DNA of 64,000 bases from Linnemannia schmuckeri. Taxonomy: Eukaryota > Mortierellomycota > Mortierellomycetes > Mortierellales > Mortierellaceae. Positions within the stretch are counted from its first letter, which is position 1. Each line of letters opens with the position of its first letter. Positions 47,466 through 60,095 of the stretch are shown piece after piece. Made by a program: the position numbers and the translations under genes. The stretch covers positions 930,001 through 994,000 of the forward strand of contig JANATG010000002.1 of NCBI GenBank assembly GCA_029449235.1. Direction: 5' to 3'. The notes beneath the pieces are model-generated. The model had not been told where the DNA came from. It saw nothing but the letters and a program-made list of their open reading frames with translations, and did not search any database.

Positions 47466-48902
47466 CTAGTACAGGGAGAGACGTCCGGTGCTGGCAGCAT
47501 GATGTGTGGTATAACTCCAATTGGAAGCAGTAGAGGCGGCACTGTTCTGGTTCAAGGCCATGACCATGTTGATCGCATTGGCGCCACGCTCCTGAGGGGT
47601 CTGCATCACCTGCACCTGCAGCAGCTGCTGCTGCTGCTGTTGTGAGGGAGAGAACCTCGTCTGAACGTTGAGAGACGGGCTGCTCGTAGCATACAATCGC
47701 TGTTTGTAGATCTGCTGTTGCTGCATCTGCTGTTGGAGTCGACGCTGTTGCTGTTGATACTGTTGTTCCTGCTGTAATTGTGTCAGTCTCTGCTGTTGTT
47801 GTTGCTGTTGTTGAAGATACGCCTGTTGCTGCTGTTGCTGTTGTTGCTGCTGTTGAAAAGTCAGGGGTTGTTTTGCGTAAGAGATTCCATCTCCACCTCC
47901 TGTCGATAGCAACTGTTGCTTGGGCCACGAGTTCCGACGACGCTGCTCCTCTGCAGTTACGGCAACACAAGCAGCAGCAGCCGCTAAAGCACATTGTTGT
48001 TGCTGCTGCTGGAGAATTCCTTGATAAGCTTTTGAGCTTTCCGCGACGAGCAATGCAAACTCCTGCTTGGCCTGCATCTGAGCACGTTCCTATTATTTCC
48101 ACAAAAGAGAGAGTTTACAGAAGCGGTAATGCCGATTAGTTACCTCCCCCTTTTCCAACTCTTCCCTGAGAACGATAAAATTCATGCAAACGGAAGACGG
48201 GTCAGCGACCGTGGGCGATGCGAGACAAAGTAAAGAAGAACTTACATTGAGCGAAGACTGGGTCTGCTGCTGTTGCTGAATTGAGGCACCCGTGAAAACA
48301 ACGCCCGCCATCCCTTCACCTTGCTCCTCCTCATCCTCCTCATCTCCTTCCTCACTGGTATCCATAACGGTCGCCACTCCTCTTCGACGCATAACTTCAA
48401 CCTCTCGCCCTTCATGCATTAATCGATGAATATTCCGCTGGTGCTGTTCTCGACGTCGGACCAGTGGTGAGATCTTCATGATTGGCATATGGAGTGCATG
48501 GCGAGGGGGAAGAGTTGTGGAGGTGGTGGTCCATGTGAACCCTCCACCGGTGACAGAGTGACGACGGCGTTGGCGACGGATCTGGCTACGGACTAGGGTA
48601 GGTGAAGGATTGCTCTTTGTTGATGATGGGGGGAGGAATGTGTAAGTTGCGGGGAGGCTAGTGCTGGCAGGGAAGGTGAATGAAGATTGGCGTCGGAGAG
48701 TCTGTTGCTGGTTTGTGAGGGCGGAAATTGATAGGGTGGATGAAGATGGCGGAGATGATGATGACCCCTGGTCAATGGTGAAGGAGGACTTGCATGTTCT
48801 TGAGGATCCTTTGTGAGGATCACTGCTGCCCGCTTGGAAGGAGAGGCTCCTTGGTAGGATCAAGGGGATCGGTGCTGCTGGAGGATAGATGAGTGTATCC
48901 AT
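47466..48902 (-). CDS. glutamine-rich coiled-coil protein, function unknown
   Basis: Two exons, 48902-48144 and 48089-47466, joined across a 54-base intron (GGGGAG|GTAACT .. AATAG|GAACGT), give 460 residues. The first half is Ser/Pro-rich with a basic patch (RSQIRRQRRRHSV) and an acidic block (EEGDEEDEEEQGEG). The join creates a continuous helix (REELEKGEERAQMQAKQEFA) that supports the splice. The second half is dominated by glutamine encoded by CAG and CAA, with an 11-Q run and RRLQQQMQQQQIYKQRL. Such proteins are often transcriptional co-regulators or condensate-forming factors, but no DNA-binding domain is visible. The competing Ser/Thr/Ala frame across the CAG repeat was rejected because it does not fit the splice phase. 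Confidence 0.65.
47620..47875 (-). repeat. CAG/CAA polyglutamine-coding repeat
   Basis: On the minus strand CAG and CAA codons form several runs of 5 to 11 Gln interrupted by Arg, Leu, Tyr and Ala codons, in the second exon of the Q-rich gene. Confidence 0.9.
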
Positions 48903-49733
48903 TTGTGAGAAACGGAAAGGTGCTTGAGATGTAGCTTTCGTTTAGTCAATTGAGAGGGCGTGTTGATGCTGTTGGGAAAACAGAAAGAGGAAGGCAGTAA
49001 AGAAACAAGAAGGGGAAGAAATGTGCGAAGAACAAAAAAAAACGAAACTGGGCGCAAGACTCGCCCATTTTTATTCTCAGTTCGGAGGATTTCAAACCAA
49101 TGGCAAAATATCCTAAAAAAAAACGGTGGCAAAAACTTGAATGCGGGAGTCACCCATTTTAGGATCCTGCCCTCACTTCCTCTCTCGCCCCACAAGCAAC
49201 AGGCGTCATGCAACCTATTCACTGACTGGATAACTTGACTGGAACCAAACCAGTGCATTGCATTTATGATTCCCCTATCGTGCCCAGCTGGTTTGATAAT
49301 GGAGGACAGCAAATGGTTGCTGTTTTCCCTACTGTAGTTTATGCTCACACGTTTTTTTCTTGACGTGCGAATAAGCTGACATAGGAAACGACAGAACATG
49401 GGTTCACAGATACCAAAAAGGAAAACAACAAAAATGACGCATAGAAAAGTAGAGTAGAGGAACACAAAGCGTGGCATGAGGTGCATATGGTTCGAACCGC
49501 AACATGTCGAGGGTGCACACAAATATTTCAAAAACGTGTATTGTTGACTGTATCGATACGGAGGAACGGTATTTCGAGGAAAAAAAAAAAAAAAAAAAAA
49601 AAAAAAACTTGACGACATCAGAGGCCCATGCGCGCATATCGATTCCTGCAGATATTCAGGGATGAGAAGGACAGGAAGTGCAGGAAGGGCAGAGCAGGAA
49701 ACGTCAGGACCCGATTCTTGATTCCTTGATTGA
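48903..49733. other. intergenic between Q-rich gene and RNF10-like gene
   Basis: Holds A28 at 49580-49607. A 252-codon minus-strand frame crosses it but is built on that homopolymer and lacks coding texture. No other gene seen. Confidence 0.5.
49580..49607. repeat. poly(A) tract, 28 A
   Basis: About 130 bases downstream of the RNF10-like stop codon; poly(T) on that gene's strand. Confidence 0.95.
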
Positions 49734-52613
49734 TCACCTGCTGCGTCGACTGTTATTGGACATGAGCACCGTCACTTTCTTCTTGCCTCGCTTTACGACA
49801 ATATCGGGTTCATAGTCCATCTCGTCCTCATAATAATCGTCATATTCGTCATGGTGTCGACTGACGGGGACTGATGGAGTACCCCAAACAGTCGATGGCC
49901 CCGTTGCCTGGTTGTTTCCATTGGACTCATAACTGCTTCCCCAAGTGTCCGACAGTGGGCCCGTCGCTCCAGCTAGAGACTGGTTGGCGACTCCGCCATT
50001 CGTAGGAATAGGCCTGGCGGTTCCTGGGGCAGTCGGAATAGACGGCCGCCGGGTAGACCGAGCATGGGACTCGCTCAAGGTCGGCATCTCCTGCGCCTGC
50101 GCCTGAGCTGATAATCGCAGGGCCTCCTGCAGATCAGCTTCAGAGTCACGCCGGTCGACTTGCGGTCCTCCACCGGCTCCAATTGGTACATGGAAGAAAG
50201 GGTCGTTGACGAAAAGTTCCTCATTACGTCTCGCCTTGGGTGGGTTCAACTTGTGCTCGCGCTCCACTCGCTCCCGCTCCTCTCGAATCTCCTTCTCCCT
50301 GCGCTTGGCTCGGCGCATCCTCAGCTCTGCCTCAAAGGGCTTGACACCTTCGTCACCAACTATGGTCTCTAGTGCAACGTCCAAAAATGAGACCTCGCAG
50401 CCCAACGGAAGATGGCCCAGGTATTTACATTTCTTCCGCACTTCCTCCGTCAAACTGGTCTCCTCAATGCCCAAAACCTTGACCGTGATGGTATCAGGAA
50501 ATTTGTCGTATGTATCGAAATGTTGCTTTAGGATGCGAATGTCGAGTGGCTGGAGGTAAAGGTGGTGGCCATTTGAGGCCTGGTAAAAGTAGTACATCGT
50601 CGTCAGCTGGTTGGGGACTCTGCCCGATGCATGATGTTTTGGCGCTACTTCCTGAGGTGGGTTCGTGTCGGATTCCAGCTCATTGCCGTGATGTGTATCC
50701 TCTGCAACTGCAGTCTTATTGGGTGCTCCATGTCCAATCTCGTATGCCTCAGGTCCCGATTCAACAAACGACAAGGCGGGTCTAGCTGGTGTTGCTGACT
50801 CCTCAACCTCGGATGCGGCGACAGCCGCAGCAGGAATCTCACTCGCAGCATGGTCGAAATGTCGTCGCAAAATCCTTTCCCGATCTAGCGCTAGCCTGGG
50901 AAAGAACTTTGCATCATCGCGAATCTTGTCCTTCTTCTCCTGAATCTTGCTCATTGCCATCTCGAAAAAGACCATCTCCTCCGAGTGGTGATTGGGATCA
51001 TAGCTCCTAGCCTCCTCCATGCTGAACTCAATCGATCGGACATCACGGTCCAACTCTGAGACAATCCTGTCGAGGGTGGTGATCATCAAGCGACTGAAGA
51101 GAATCGCGTCGGGGACAAAGTCCAATGGTGGCTGACCCTGAAGTTCCTCCGGTAGCACGTCCTTTGCCATCGGGAATGTATGTGACCGTGGGAGAGCGAC
51201 TGTAGAGTTCTAATTTACAATTTGTCAAATGGACACACTGGGTCAGGGTCGTTCCGCAAGCAAGAAGGATTGCAAAGCATGACGACATGGGTTGGAAAGT
51301 GAGACAGCATAGAGTTCTTACCAAGGTGCGCTGGATCAGCCGCATCTCCAATTGGACATCCTGCTTGGATGCGATCTGCTTGGCAATTTCCTTCTCGCCT
51401 TGATCGTAAATATGCTGATCCTCCTGGGCTGATCGGACACTCTTGAGGTCCTTCTCGTAGATGGCGTCCCAGCAGATGGGACATTTACGCCAAGCTTTGT
51501 TGGACTCGTTCAAGGATAGGTAGCGAAGCACGCAAGAGAAGCAGTAGACATGACCGCATTTGGTGATTCGAGCTGCAACGGGGGGCTGCAGACAGATAGG
51601 ACACGACTGCGGCACGGCAATTAAAACTTGCTCAATATCTTCCCACTGCACCGGCGCATCTGCATCCATCGTATATACCGCATAATCGCTGCGGGGATTC
51701 ATTAAAAATCGGAAACTAATCCATTCATCATTATCAAAAGGAAAGAAAAAAAATGTTGTGTTAGTTCACGTTATCCGCAGGAAGAGGTTGTAATAACCGC
51801 TGATTTCAAACAGCAGCCTGCAATGTGCACGCATACACACACAAAAAAAAAAAAAAATGCCGTCAACATAGAGGGAGCACTAATATTATCAAGTGAAAAC
51901 TTACTTTGCGTTGATAAACTTTTCCTTGTTGAACGGCTGGTAGTTGGCGTTGCGGCGACGGCGAACTGGGGCAGTGTTCTGGGGCTCTTCGCGCACGGGG
52001 AATGAAAAGTTGAGCAGGTGGTTCAGCGAAACCTGGTTCTTCTTGTTGTTGCCTCTTCCAGCTCCACCAGACTTGTCGTTTGTGCTGAGCTGACTCATTG
52101 AAACAGCCAAGGAGTCGCTCCCCCAGGACGAAGACGAGGCCCGAACGTTGTGGCCCGCTCCTCCTGCTGTTCCTCCTCCTGACCGAGGTTGTGGCTCCCG
52201 ATCATGTCCACTCCGTTTCGAGCTACTCTGTCGCTGGTTTTTGCCCCGGCCGGGAAGAGAACCTGGCGCAGTAGAAACAAACCGTGAAAGAGAGACAGAA
52301 GAGAAAATAAGTGATTAGCCCAAATACATTGCCTAGACGCTTTGAATGGCCAAAAAAATAATATAACGAGTTGGTTTGAAATGGCAGTTGGCTTTGAGGT
52401 TGTTATTCTTATTGTTATTGCAGAGAAGAACCTACGTTGCTGCTGCTCTGCTGGGAAGGACTTTGACTGGTTTGAGGGAGCAGGGGTGCGTTGGTTTGAC
52501 TTTTTACCGTCGTTAGCAAGGGAGTTTGAGAGATTCGATCGAAAGTTGGAGTTTCCAGAGGGCTTGTCGCTGCCAGTCCCCTGGGGGGAGAAGGACGCCG
52601 CATTGACGTTCAT
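49734..52613 (-). CDS. RING finger protein RNF10/Mag2 family E3 ubiquitin ligase
   Basis: Four exons (52613-52436, 52262-51905, 51715-51322, 51209-49734) join in frame to 801 residues. RNF10 and yeast Mag2 ubiquitinate 40S ribosomal proteins on stalled ribosomes. Family hallmarks are the conserved LNHLLNFSFPVRE and RRRNANYQPFNKEKFINANFRF segments before the RING, then YAVYTMDADAPVQWEDIEQV, then a C3HC4 RING at about residues 217-260 (CPIC, CGHVYC, CVLRYLSL, CPIC) and the DAIYEKDLKSV segment after it. A long C-terminal part has the YYFYQASNGHHLYLQPLDIR block, a charged helix (RRAKRREKEIREERERVERE) and an acidic end (DEYDDYYEDEMDYEPDIVVK). Each splice join falls inside a conserved motif (for example FINA|NFRF), which fixes the model. 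The first donor, GTAGGT, is the weakest junction. Confidence 0.93.
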
Positions 52614-53522
52614 CCTGGTTATGCTTCTTTGAGGTGTAGGTTCCAGGTCAAGGAAGCCCTTTCAATGCTGTGTGGTGTAGAGGAGTGTATGCGGGACAAG
52701 GGAATGAGGTAACTGAGAGTGCAGGGTGTAGTTGGGTGGTGGACCGGACCAGAGAGGTTGGCTCCAAGTCTTTCAATCGAATGCAAAGGGAAAAAATGAA
52801 AGCGAAAGGGGAGGGGCTCGCTCTTTTGCTGGAGCACATAGAGGAAAAAAAGCGCAGGCTGCACGTGATCTATCCACCTACATCCGCAGGAACGTCAAAG
52901 GATTCTTCCCACCCCGCGAAAAACAAGGGCAAGTAGCAGCCAGATAAGGCGACATCGTCAAGTCTTCTTTCTGCTGTATAATATCGATGCTTTGTTTCGT
53001 ATCAATGGTCAGTTATATTGTCGAGGACATGTATCCTTTTACCACGGCATTAGGATACGTGCTGCTATCATCCTACCAGCAGGTCTATGAGACCTTCAAT
53101 GGCGTGAAAAGTCGACACGGCAATGGTGATTGAGACCCCTTAACAAATGACGGTGACGTCTAGTCTGGCCTTGCCTTTGCCTGGTGACCGAGCGCGCTCT
53201 TTTGTGCCCTGTCTGTCAGTCCTCAGGTTGATCTTTTGAGGTGATGTAGGAAAGTGGAGTGTGCGGTCTCCTTTTACTTTTTTTTGTATGTCTGTCTTTG
53301 CATTCATACTCTCTTCACTCCCTTAACCATACTCATTCCACTCTTACATTGTAAATATCCTCCTCGAGTCTCGTCTTCTTGCTCACTGCTGCATTACACG
53401 AGGCTCACTTTTATTACGCCACTCGCTCGCAGGAACCAGATCTCTCGCACACGTACCAGCTCGACTGACATAAATTCCTCTTCTACAACCTCGAACATCA
53501 TGTTCTTGTTCCTAGCAACACA
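52614..53522. other. divergent intergenic region between RNF10-like gene and V-ATPase E
   Basis: No gene recognised. The last 250 bases are CT/CA-rich leader of the V-ATPase gene. Confidence 0.5.
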
Positions 53523-55247
53523 ATGTCCTTCAACAAAGCTCTTAACGACGAAGAAGTCTTCTCCGAAATGAGAAAGATGGTAAAAACGACCTACCCAGAG
53601 ACACGCCACTACATCCCCCTTTAAGAAACGAAGGAAGAAAGAATAGCGCACTGGAATAGAAGCGAACGTCGACAAACTCACAGGTTATCTTTTTCCTTTT
53701 TCCACATCATATAGGTCGCCTTTATCAAGCAAGAGGCCCTGGAGAAGGCACGCGAGATCAAGGTCAAGGTATGTCTGATAGTCCTTTCTCTTCCTTACTC
53801 GCGCCAATCGGGACACGGCAGTTCGTCGTTTTTGTGTTATCTGATCGTCTTTGAAGACGGGTCAGGAACAACGTTGTATTATTCGAGACGATTCAATTGC
53901 AGGACAAGCTAACTCGACCCTCACTCTTCCTCATTGCGTATATCATTAGGCCGATGAGGAGTTCAACATCGAGAAGGTAAACAGTCAGAGTCTCGTTCCC
54001 GCGATACACAAGAACGACGCTCGCTTCGATAACACGCACGCTGGTACCATCATGACGAGACTCCGCAATCGTATCTAACTAGAAGGCGACCTCTTTTTCG
54101 ATATGAACTCCTAATAATAGGCCAAGCTTGTTCGTCAGGAGGCTATCAACATCGATGCTGCTTTCCAGCGCAAGGTCAAGCAGGCCGATGTCCAGCGCCG
54201 CATGTAAGTCAAGCATGGAGAAATAGATCTTTCAGCGACAAAAAAGAGAGACAGCAAGGAATAAGTCGAAGGGCCGAATGCATGACCATTTTTTTATTCG
54301 CCCTTATTTTTTCTTTTCTTTCAGGGCAATCATGAGGATGGGAACGAGACTACTGACTTGACCTCCCTATTATTTTATTTATGATGATTTTTAGTGCTCA
54401 ATCCAACAACATCAACAAGTCGCGTATGACTTTGCTTTTGACTCGTCAGCAGATGCTCGACGACCTTTTTGCAGAATCCAGGACTCAGCTCTTGACAGTT
54501 ACCAAGGACCGCACCCGTTATGAGAAGTTCTTGAGCGACTCTCTTCTCCAGGTACAACTTTGCGCCTCTGGGCGGTGACTAACACGATGGCCACTACATT
54601 TAGGAGCATGCATTACGCACGTTTTATTTCTTCTTGTGGTTGTCATCTAACCATCAACTGCTATTTACTATGAATAGGCCTTCTTCCGCCTTTTGGAGTC
54701 CGAGGTCACTGTTCAATATCGCAAGGTTGACAAGGATCTCATTGACAAGTTGTTGCCCGATGTCAAGTCCCGCTACGAAGAGGCCACTAACCAGACCATC
54801 AATGTTCAGTTCTTGGACGACTACCTTCCCGCCGATGGGTAAGGAGCATTATATCTTTTCAACTCAGGCTTCGTATCACATCATACTTTGGAGTTATCGC
54901 CGGGAGCAGAAGAACGCCACCAACTAACATATCCTTCATCCTTTTACGCTTTGTTTTGTTATCTACTAGTGCTGGAGGAGTGATTGTCGCTGGTAACGGT
55001 GGACGCACCAAGTGCAACAATACCCCCGAGGCCCGCCTCGCTATCCTTGAAGAAGATGTAAGCAATCATGAACTACAGGAGCAAGAGACCAGCGTTTGTG
55101 TCTTGAGGCACGACCTTTCTTTTCAACGAAATCTTGACACTAACTGGCCCTATATTATCCACGTGTTATGTTCTGGTAAAATAGATGCTTCCTCTCGTCA
55201 GAGACATGCTTTTCGGACAGTCGCCTAACCGCAGGTTCTTCAACTAA
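53523..55247 (+). CDS. VMA4: V-type H+-ATPase subunit E
   Basis: Eight exons (53523-53579, 53715-53768, 53950-53976, 54121-54203, 54395-54551, 54678-54838, 54970-55057, 55185-55247) join in frame to 229 residues, the usual family length. Subunit E forms the peripheral stalk of the vacuolar proton pump, linking V1 to Vo. The N-terminal helix is recognisable (MSFNKALNDEEVFSEMRKM, VAFIKQEALEKAREIKVKAD, EEFNIEK, AKLVRQEAINIDAAF). The C-terminal globular part has LLTVTKDRTRYEKFL, GGVIVAGNGGRTKCNNT, EARLAILEED and ends MLPLVRDMLFGQSPNRRFFN. The third exon is only 27 bases and codes the invariant EEFNIEK stretch. The start sits in a clear leader and matches the family N-terminus. Confidence 0.96.
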
Positions 55248-55578
55248 GCGCGCTCCAAAATGGCACTCTCTTACTCCTTATCCTCCTTCTTCGCCCTCTC
55301 CTCACCCTCGTCTTCAACGTCCATACAGCGGAACAATTCACATATTGGATTCAACATAGCCCAGTAAACGTCAACTTGGAATAAACAAGACTCCAAATTG
55401 ACAAACATGTACTAGGGTGATTGTGAGTAGAAGGGTATTTAATTTACAAGGTTTTTGAAGAAGATGTATGTTACATGAGGCTCGTCTTAGGAAGAGAAAG
55501 TACGCACTGATTAAAAAAAGATCGAACTGGAATAGAAAAGAAAGGATATAAGTTTGAAAGGGGTCACGCAGAAAAAAG

Positions 55579-58242
55579 CTAGTGGCTAGGTGCGCATTCG
55601 ACCGCCTCACCTAAGGAGGAAGTAGAAATGCTCGATGTTTCGTCTTGCCGGTGGCCATTGACAAATTCAGCAGCCTCGGCAGCGGCAGCAGAAGCGCCAG
55701 CAAAAGGATACCGTGCCTCCTCATAAGCAGCCAGAAAGCTCGAAAACGACATTGTCGAGGAATTCATACTGACCGCAGAAGCAATCGAGTTGGGGATCGG
55801 TGAGAAGGAAGGGATGCTAGTCTTGGAGTAGACATAGACATCCGATACAGCATCGACGGCAGCACTGGCGCCATTAACGATCGATTGACGAACTTCAAGG
55901 GACTTGAATTGATCCAAGAGGTACTGGGTCTGTTCCTGACCGAATTGGAGGAATCGTTGCTGTTGATGCAGCCAGGCGGTTTGTTGCATCTGTTCGACCT
56001 TTTCGACGTCCGAGATGTCCAGTAGTTCTTCTTCGACCTTGAGTCTCCCAAGGCGGTTGTAAACCCTCCTAACAATAGAAAGAAAAAAAAACAATACGTT
56101 ATTAACTACCGCACTTGTCATCTTTCATAAAAAACTGCAAACACACACCAGAGTTGTTTGCACATTTTACACGTTCTTTTCTTACCTGTAGCTGAGATCA
56201 ACAATGGCGACACCAACGTTGATCCACCGCAATGCCCAGAGAGGCAACTCACTCATGAACTCCTCCTCAGTCGTTGAGACACGGAACGCCATCAAGTTGT
56301 ACGAGAACCAGAACCAGACCACAAAGATTGAAGTTTGCGCCATAAAAATTTTCTTGATAGTCCGCGAGTGTGGAGGTGTGATGACAAGGTCGTACATGTC
56401 CGACAGCATCTTGCAAGCCATGTAGACATTACTCGCAGATCCGAGGAGAAAGAATCCAAGGTGAAGGTGCTGCAGCCGGCAGAGTAAGAAATACCAGATC
56501 CGATCGTTAACAAAGGGGTAGAGCAACATGGTAGCGAATTGGCTAGATCCCATGATATCGATCCCTGCTGCGATCCATGCCCAAGAAGACGATCCTTGAC
56601 CCATTCTCTGGTTGTTAGCTTCACTTTCTTTCTGAGTGGATGGTCCTGAGACTCGGTTCGATCCTTGGCCGTTATTGTTCTTGTTATTGACGTTGCCGTC
56701 GTTGTTTGTTGCGAGTACGTTCGAGTTTGAGAGGTGAGGAGCATAGGGACCTGGGAAAAGATTCACAAAGTGTGAAGGCGAGGCCAAGGGCGCTCCAGAT
56801 ACCGAAGTCGTAACCGCTGCAGCAGGGAAAGAAGACTGTCCAGCAACAACACCATCAGGTCCGGGGACAGTATCAAGGATCGAAGCAGGAGCAGCGGCAG
56901 TCTTCATAGTGGGAGCCATCAGCTTGACACGGAAACGAGGTCGCTGTCCAAGAGAGTTAACCTTACAGACAGGGAAGACAGACATGTGTTCCATGTTGGA
57001 GGAGATGTTGCGGAGTGAGCCCAGGTACTGTGAAGGGCTTGTTCCTGGGTTGCTCTCCCTGTAACCGGAGAGGAGCACACATATTTTCATCAAGTACCCT
57101 GAGGGAAAGAGCATCGCCAGGACAACCAGGACTGTGATCGCAATCCTGATTCCTGTTGTCGCACAGTTGGCGAGATAAAAGAGTCAGAGATTGAGGAGTA
57201 ATTGAGTGAATGACGTGATTGAATGGAGAAACGAGTGGAGAAAATGGAGTAGCAAAAGAAAAGAAGAAAAAAAAGTAAGAGTTGTGTCTGCCTGCCAACT
57301 CTACTTTGCCATCACATGTAAAGTAGCTAGAGAGAAACGTCCACAATTTGTTGATTTCGTTCAATTCGAAAAAGCAGAGAATGAGAGAGGACATGGACGA
57401 TGAGTTTACCTCGATAGGATATCAGTTCATAGAAGCGAGCTCTCTTCTTGAGTACATAGTTGAATCCGCACATCGTACAGGAGTTGGCTGATTCGTCTCG
57501 ACCGTGAGCCATCAAACTCTTTCTCCTACAACAGGGATGGACATCAAAAAGGGGGGGGGGGGAGGGCAGAGAGTAAGTAAAAAATGTACGATCAATGCTG
57601 AAAAAAGGGATCCTTGCACCAGCTCTTTCTATCGTATTAGCCTTGCCCTACTCCTTGATTCGTGTTAGCTTTGCCTGCTCCTTCCGTCAGATCAGCTTGT
57701 TGGATGAAAAAGATACAGTTCCTTTGGTATCTTGTTCCCGTTCCAGTTTCTGTCTGGATGTAGGTTTGCATGTGGGGTGTGTGAATGCTGCATTAGGCGT
57801 GCTGTTTCTGGTCTCCAATTGGTCTCGCTTGTTCGGCTCCTCTGTGTATGGTATTTGTTAATGTAGTTGTATCACATGGTGCTGAGACTTCCTGCACTGA
57901 TCTCGTCGTCTTTTTTTTTTTTAGATGGCTGCTCTATCATTGTTGAAGCCCCTCACGCCACTTTCGGTGCACATCAACACTTGGCAGACTCGTTGAAAAA
58001 CGACAGACATACCACCGAGTGAGGCAGTGACTGTGAACAAACTTGATCGAGCCACGGCATCGACAAGGGGAGTAAAGTCCATGGGGATCATCGTCCAGAC
58101 AGATTCGACAACACTGGACCTTGTTTGCGAGCAAAGGGTAAGCTGAACCCGAGCCCTCGGCAGTCGACGCTGACGAAGACGGTATCGCATTCGATGCCGA
58201 TGAGGAGCCTGTTCCCGCTTCTCGATCTGTCGACTGTGTCAT
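55579..58242 (-). CDS. RING-CH (MARCH-type) membrane E3 ubiquitin ligase
   Basis: Four exons (58242-58013, 57535-57411, 57152-56186, 56068-55579) join in frame to 603 residues. Residues 45-96 form a RING-CH (C4HC3) domain: CRIC, then SPCRCRG, FVHSHCLTRWR, and a closing CTMCGF. The join after the first exon completes the LTRW-R motif. Membrane helices follow (IRIAITVLVVLAMLFPSGYL near residue 118; IWYFLLCRLQHLHLGFFLL; IFVVWFWFSYNLMAF), separated by an Asn/Ser-rich loop. The cytoplasmic tail has a Gln/Leu-rich coiled coil (EEELLDISDVEKVEQMQQ) and an Ala-rich patch. MARCH and yeast Ssm4/Doa10-class ligases ubiquitinate membrane proteins; the exact substrate class is not visible. The gene is convergent with V-ATPase subunit E (332 bases between stops). 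Confidence 0.9.
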
Positions 58243-60095
58243 AGGCAGACAATGACGGGAGCTTGGGTGTTTGGGCGTTTGGGCGAGTTGAGGTGGTGTG
58301 TGTATGTCTTCTTGTCTGTGTCCAGGTAGCTAGTGTGCCCGTTTGGTGTCAGTGAACCAGCAGCGCAAGTAAACGAAAGTATTTCTAGTTATTGGTTGAA
58401 TGCTTCTAAGGAGAGGCAAACTGGAATAGAATGGAAGAGTGTGAGAATGAAGGTGTTTGTTTGGAAAAAAGTAATGGGAAGAAAGGAAAGAAGAAAAGGA
58501 AAGGTGAAAAGGAAAGGTGAAAAGGAAAAAGTACGAAGGGTGTTAAGAATGGAAGAAAAGGGGGAGGAGATGGAGGAAGGTGAAGAACAACCAATTTCGA
58601 AGAGACAGAGAGACAGACAGAGAGAGCGAGCTTCTCTTTTAAAGGGCTGGCAGTCAGGCCACACTCACCTTCACTCAAGGCACTCATTCACTCACTCCGT
58701 CGGCCTTCACCAGAACTGTTGTCTCTCACGCTCATTGCCTTTTCTCATTTTTACTCATTCATCCTTCATCCTTTCCTTCACTTGTTTTCTGAAGTGTATG
58801 TGCGTGAGTGCTTTCGTATTCAAACAGGGGTAAAAATGTGAGGAGGGAGGGAGAGGCTGTTGTCCGTCAAAGTCTGGATGCACAAAACAAATAAAAAAAA
58901 ACGACGAGAGGTATCCCGTGGGATGGTCTACCGTGTCACAAACATGTTCTTTTAAAGTCTATGTCTGTATGTGCTCACTTCTTCTCCACAAAGGTCTGGT
59001 AATAGGAAGGAGCGGAGACAAAGCCCATGCATACCATGCGCCCTTCTCTTTCTCTTTCTCTTTCTCTTCTTATCTCTTTCGCGTTCTCTTTCGTGAGAAC
59101 CTATTTACTCCAGTTATACGTTTCTTTTTCAATTGCTCGATACTTAGCCAATGATGCCAATTCATCCTAGAAAGTGTGCCCTAAATCGGCTCACAATAAC
59201 AGACAAAACAACGAAGGAGGCCAAAAGCAAACGAGGAGCAACGGAGGGATAAACAGACCACAAAAGATGCCTGAGAACGTGATAGAGGATGAGAAACTGA
59301 AAGAGGAAACAAGGTCGATCGAGTCTGGTCCCCTACTCACCCTCTTCATTTACAAAAGTGAGACGGAGAGAGAAGGGATTCAAATGTGCTTTCATGCATG
59401 ATACCTTATTTACCTTCACTCTCTCACACCCCTGGTTTTGTACTCTCGCACTCTCCCTCTTCATCCTCCTCCACACACATCATTCGATGTCCTCCAAGTG
59501 CAAACAGTATGTTTTCGATGTCGCCTTTTCTCCATTGTGTTGTTTAGTCATACCCAAAACTCTGTCCTGTCCCTGATTTTAAATCGATTTCTTTGCTACG
59601 TGTTTCAAACGTTGTGGGTGCGGACATGGCTGCTCCTCACAGTGCCAGGATCGACATGATGCTCACAGCCGCAGAAACGGATTGCCGGTGCATGAATTAT
59701 GCTGAACTGGGAACTGGCAGTGGTACCTTGGCTCTTATTTGTTGCTTCCAAACGCAGTCACCCTGAAGCGTGCCCGCACTATCTCCTTATGAGGAGCGTC
59801 AACAAGCAGAACGGTTTCCTTGTTGACAGTCTTCCAGGAATAGCTTGAAGAAATAAAAAAAAGTCAAAATTTAGTGGCGTTGAGTCAAGCCACATTGCCT
59901 GTCCTCACATTCATGGATCTCATACACACACACACACTTGTACAATGTTTTCAGGTCCCGCTCCTGCACCTGCGACTCACCCACTTTTGACTCCCTCCGT
60001 TCCCACTCTCTATTTCTCTTCACTCCGCTCTTGCACTCAAACACCCTGTCATTTATACACTCACTTTCATCAACAGAAGAAACGCACACGCCCTC
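58243..60095. other. divergent intergenic region between RING-CH E3 and CHK1
   Basis: No gene recognised. GA-rich near the E3, with AAGGAAAGGTGA repeated near 58496-58530 and CTTTCT repeats at 59046-59070. The last 150 bases form the CT/CA-rich CHK1 leader. Confidence 0.5.

Noticed and set aside
47266..48102. Alternative Ser/Thr/Ala reading of the Q-rich second exon
   Set aside because: It does not match the phase of the only good intron, and the Gln frame ends cleanly with a coiled-coil lead-in.
49480..49520. GGTTCGAACC resembling a tRNA T-loop
   Set aside because: No acceptor, D or anticodon arms of the right spacing on either strand.
48860..49618. Minus-strand frame of 252 codons starting with a run of Phe
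   Set aside because: It begins in the 28-A tract, overlaps the start of the Q-rich gene and has no domain or coding texture.
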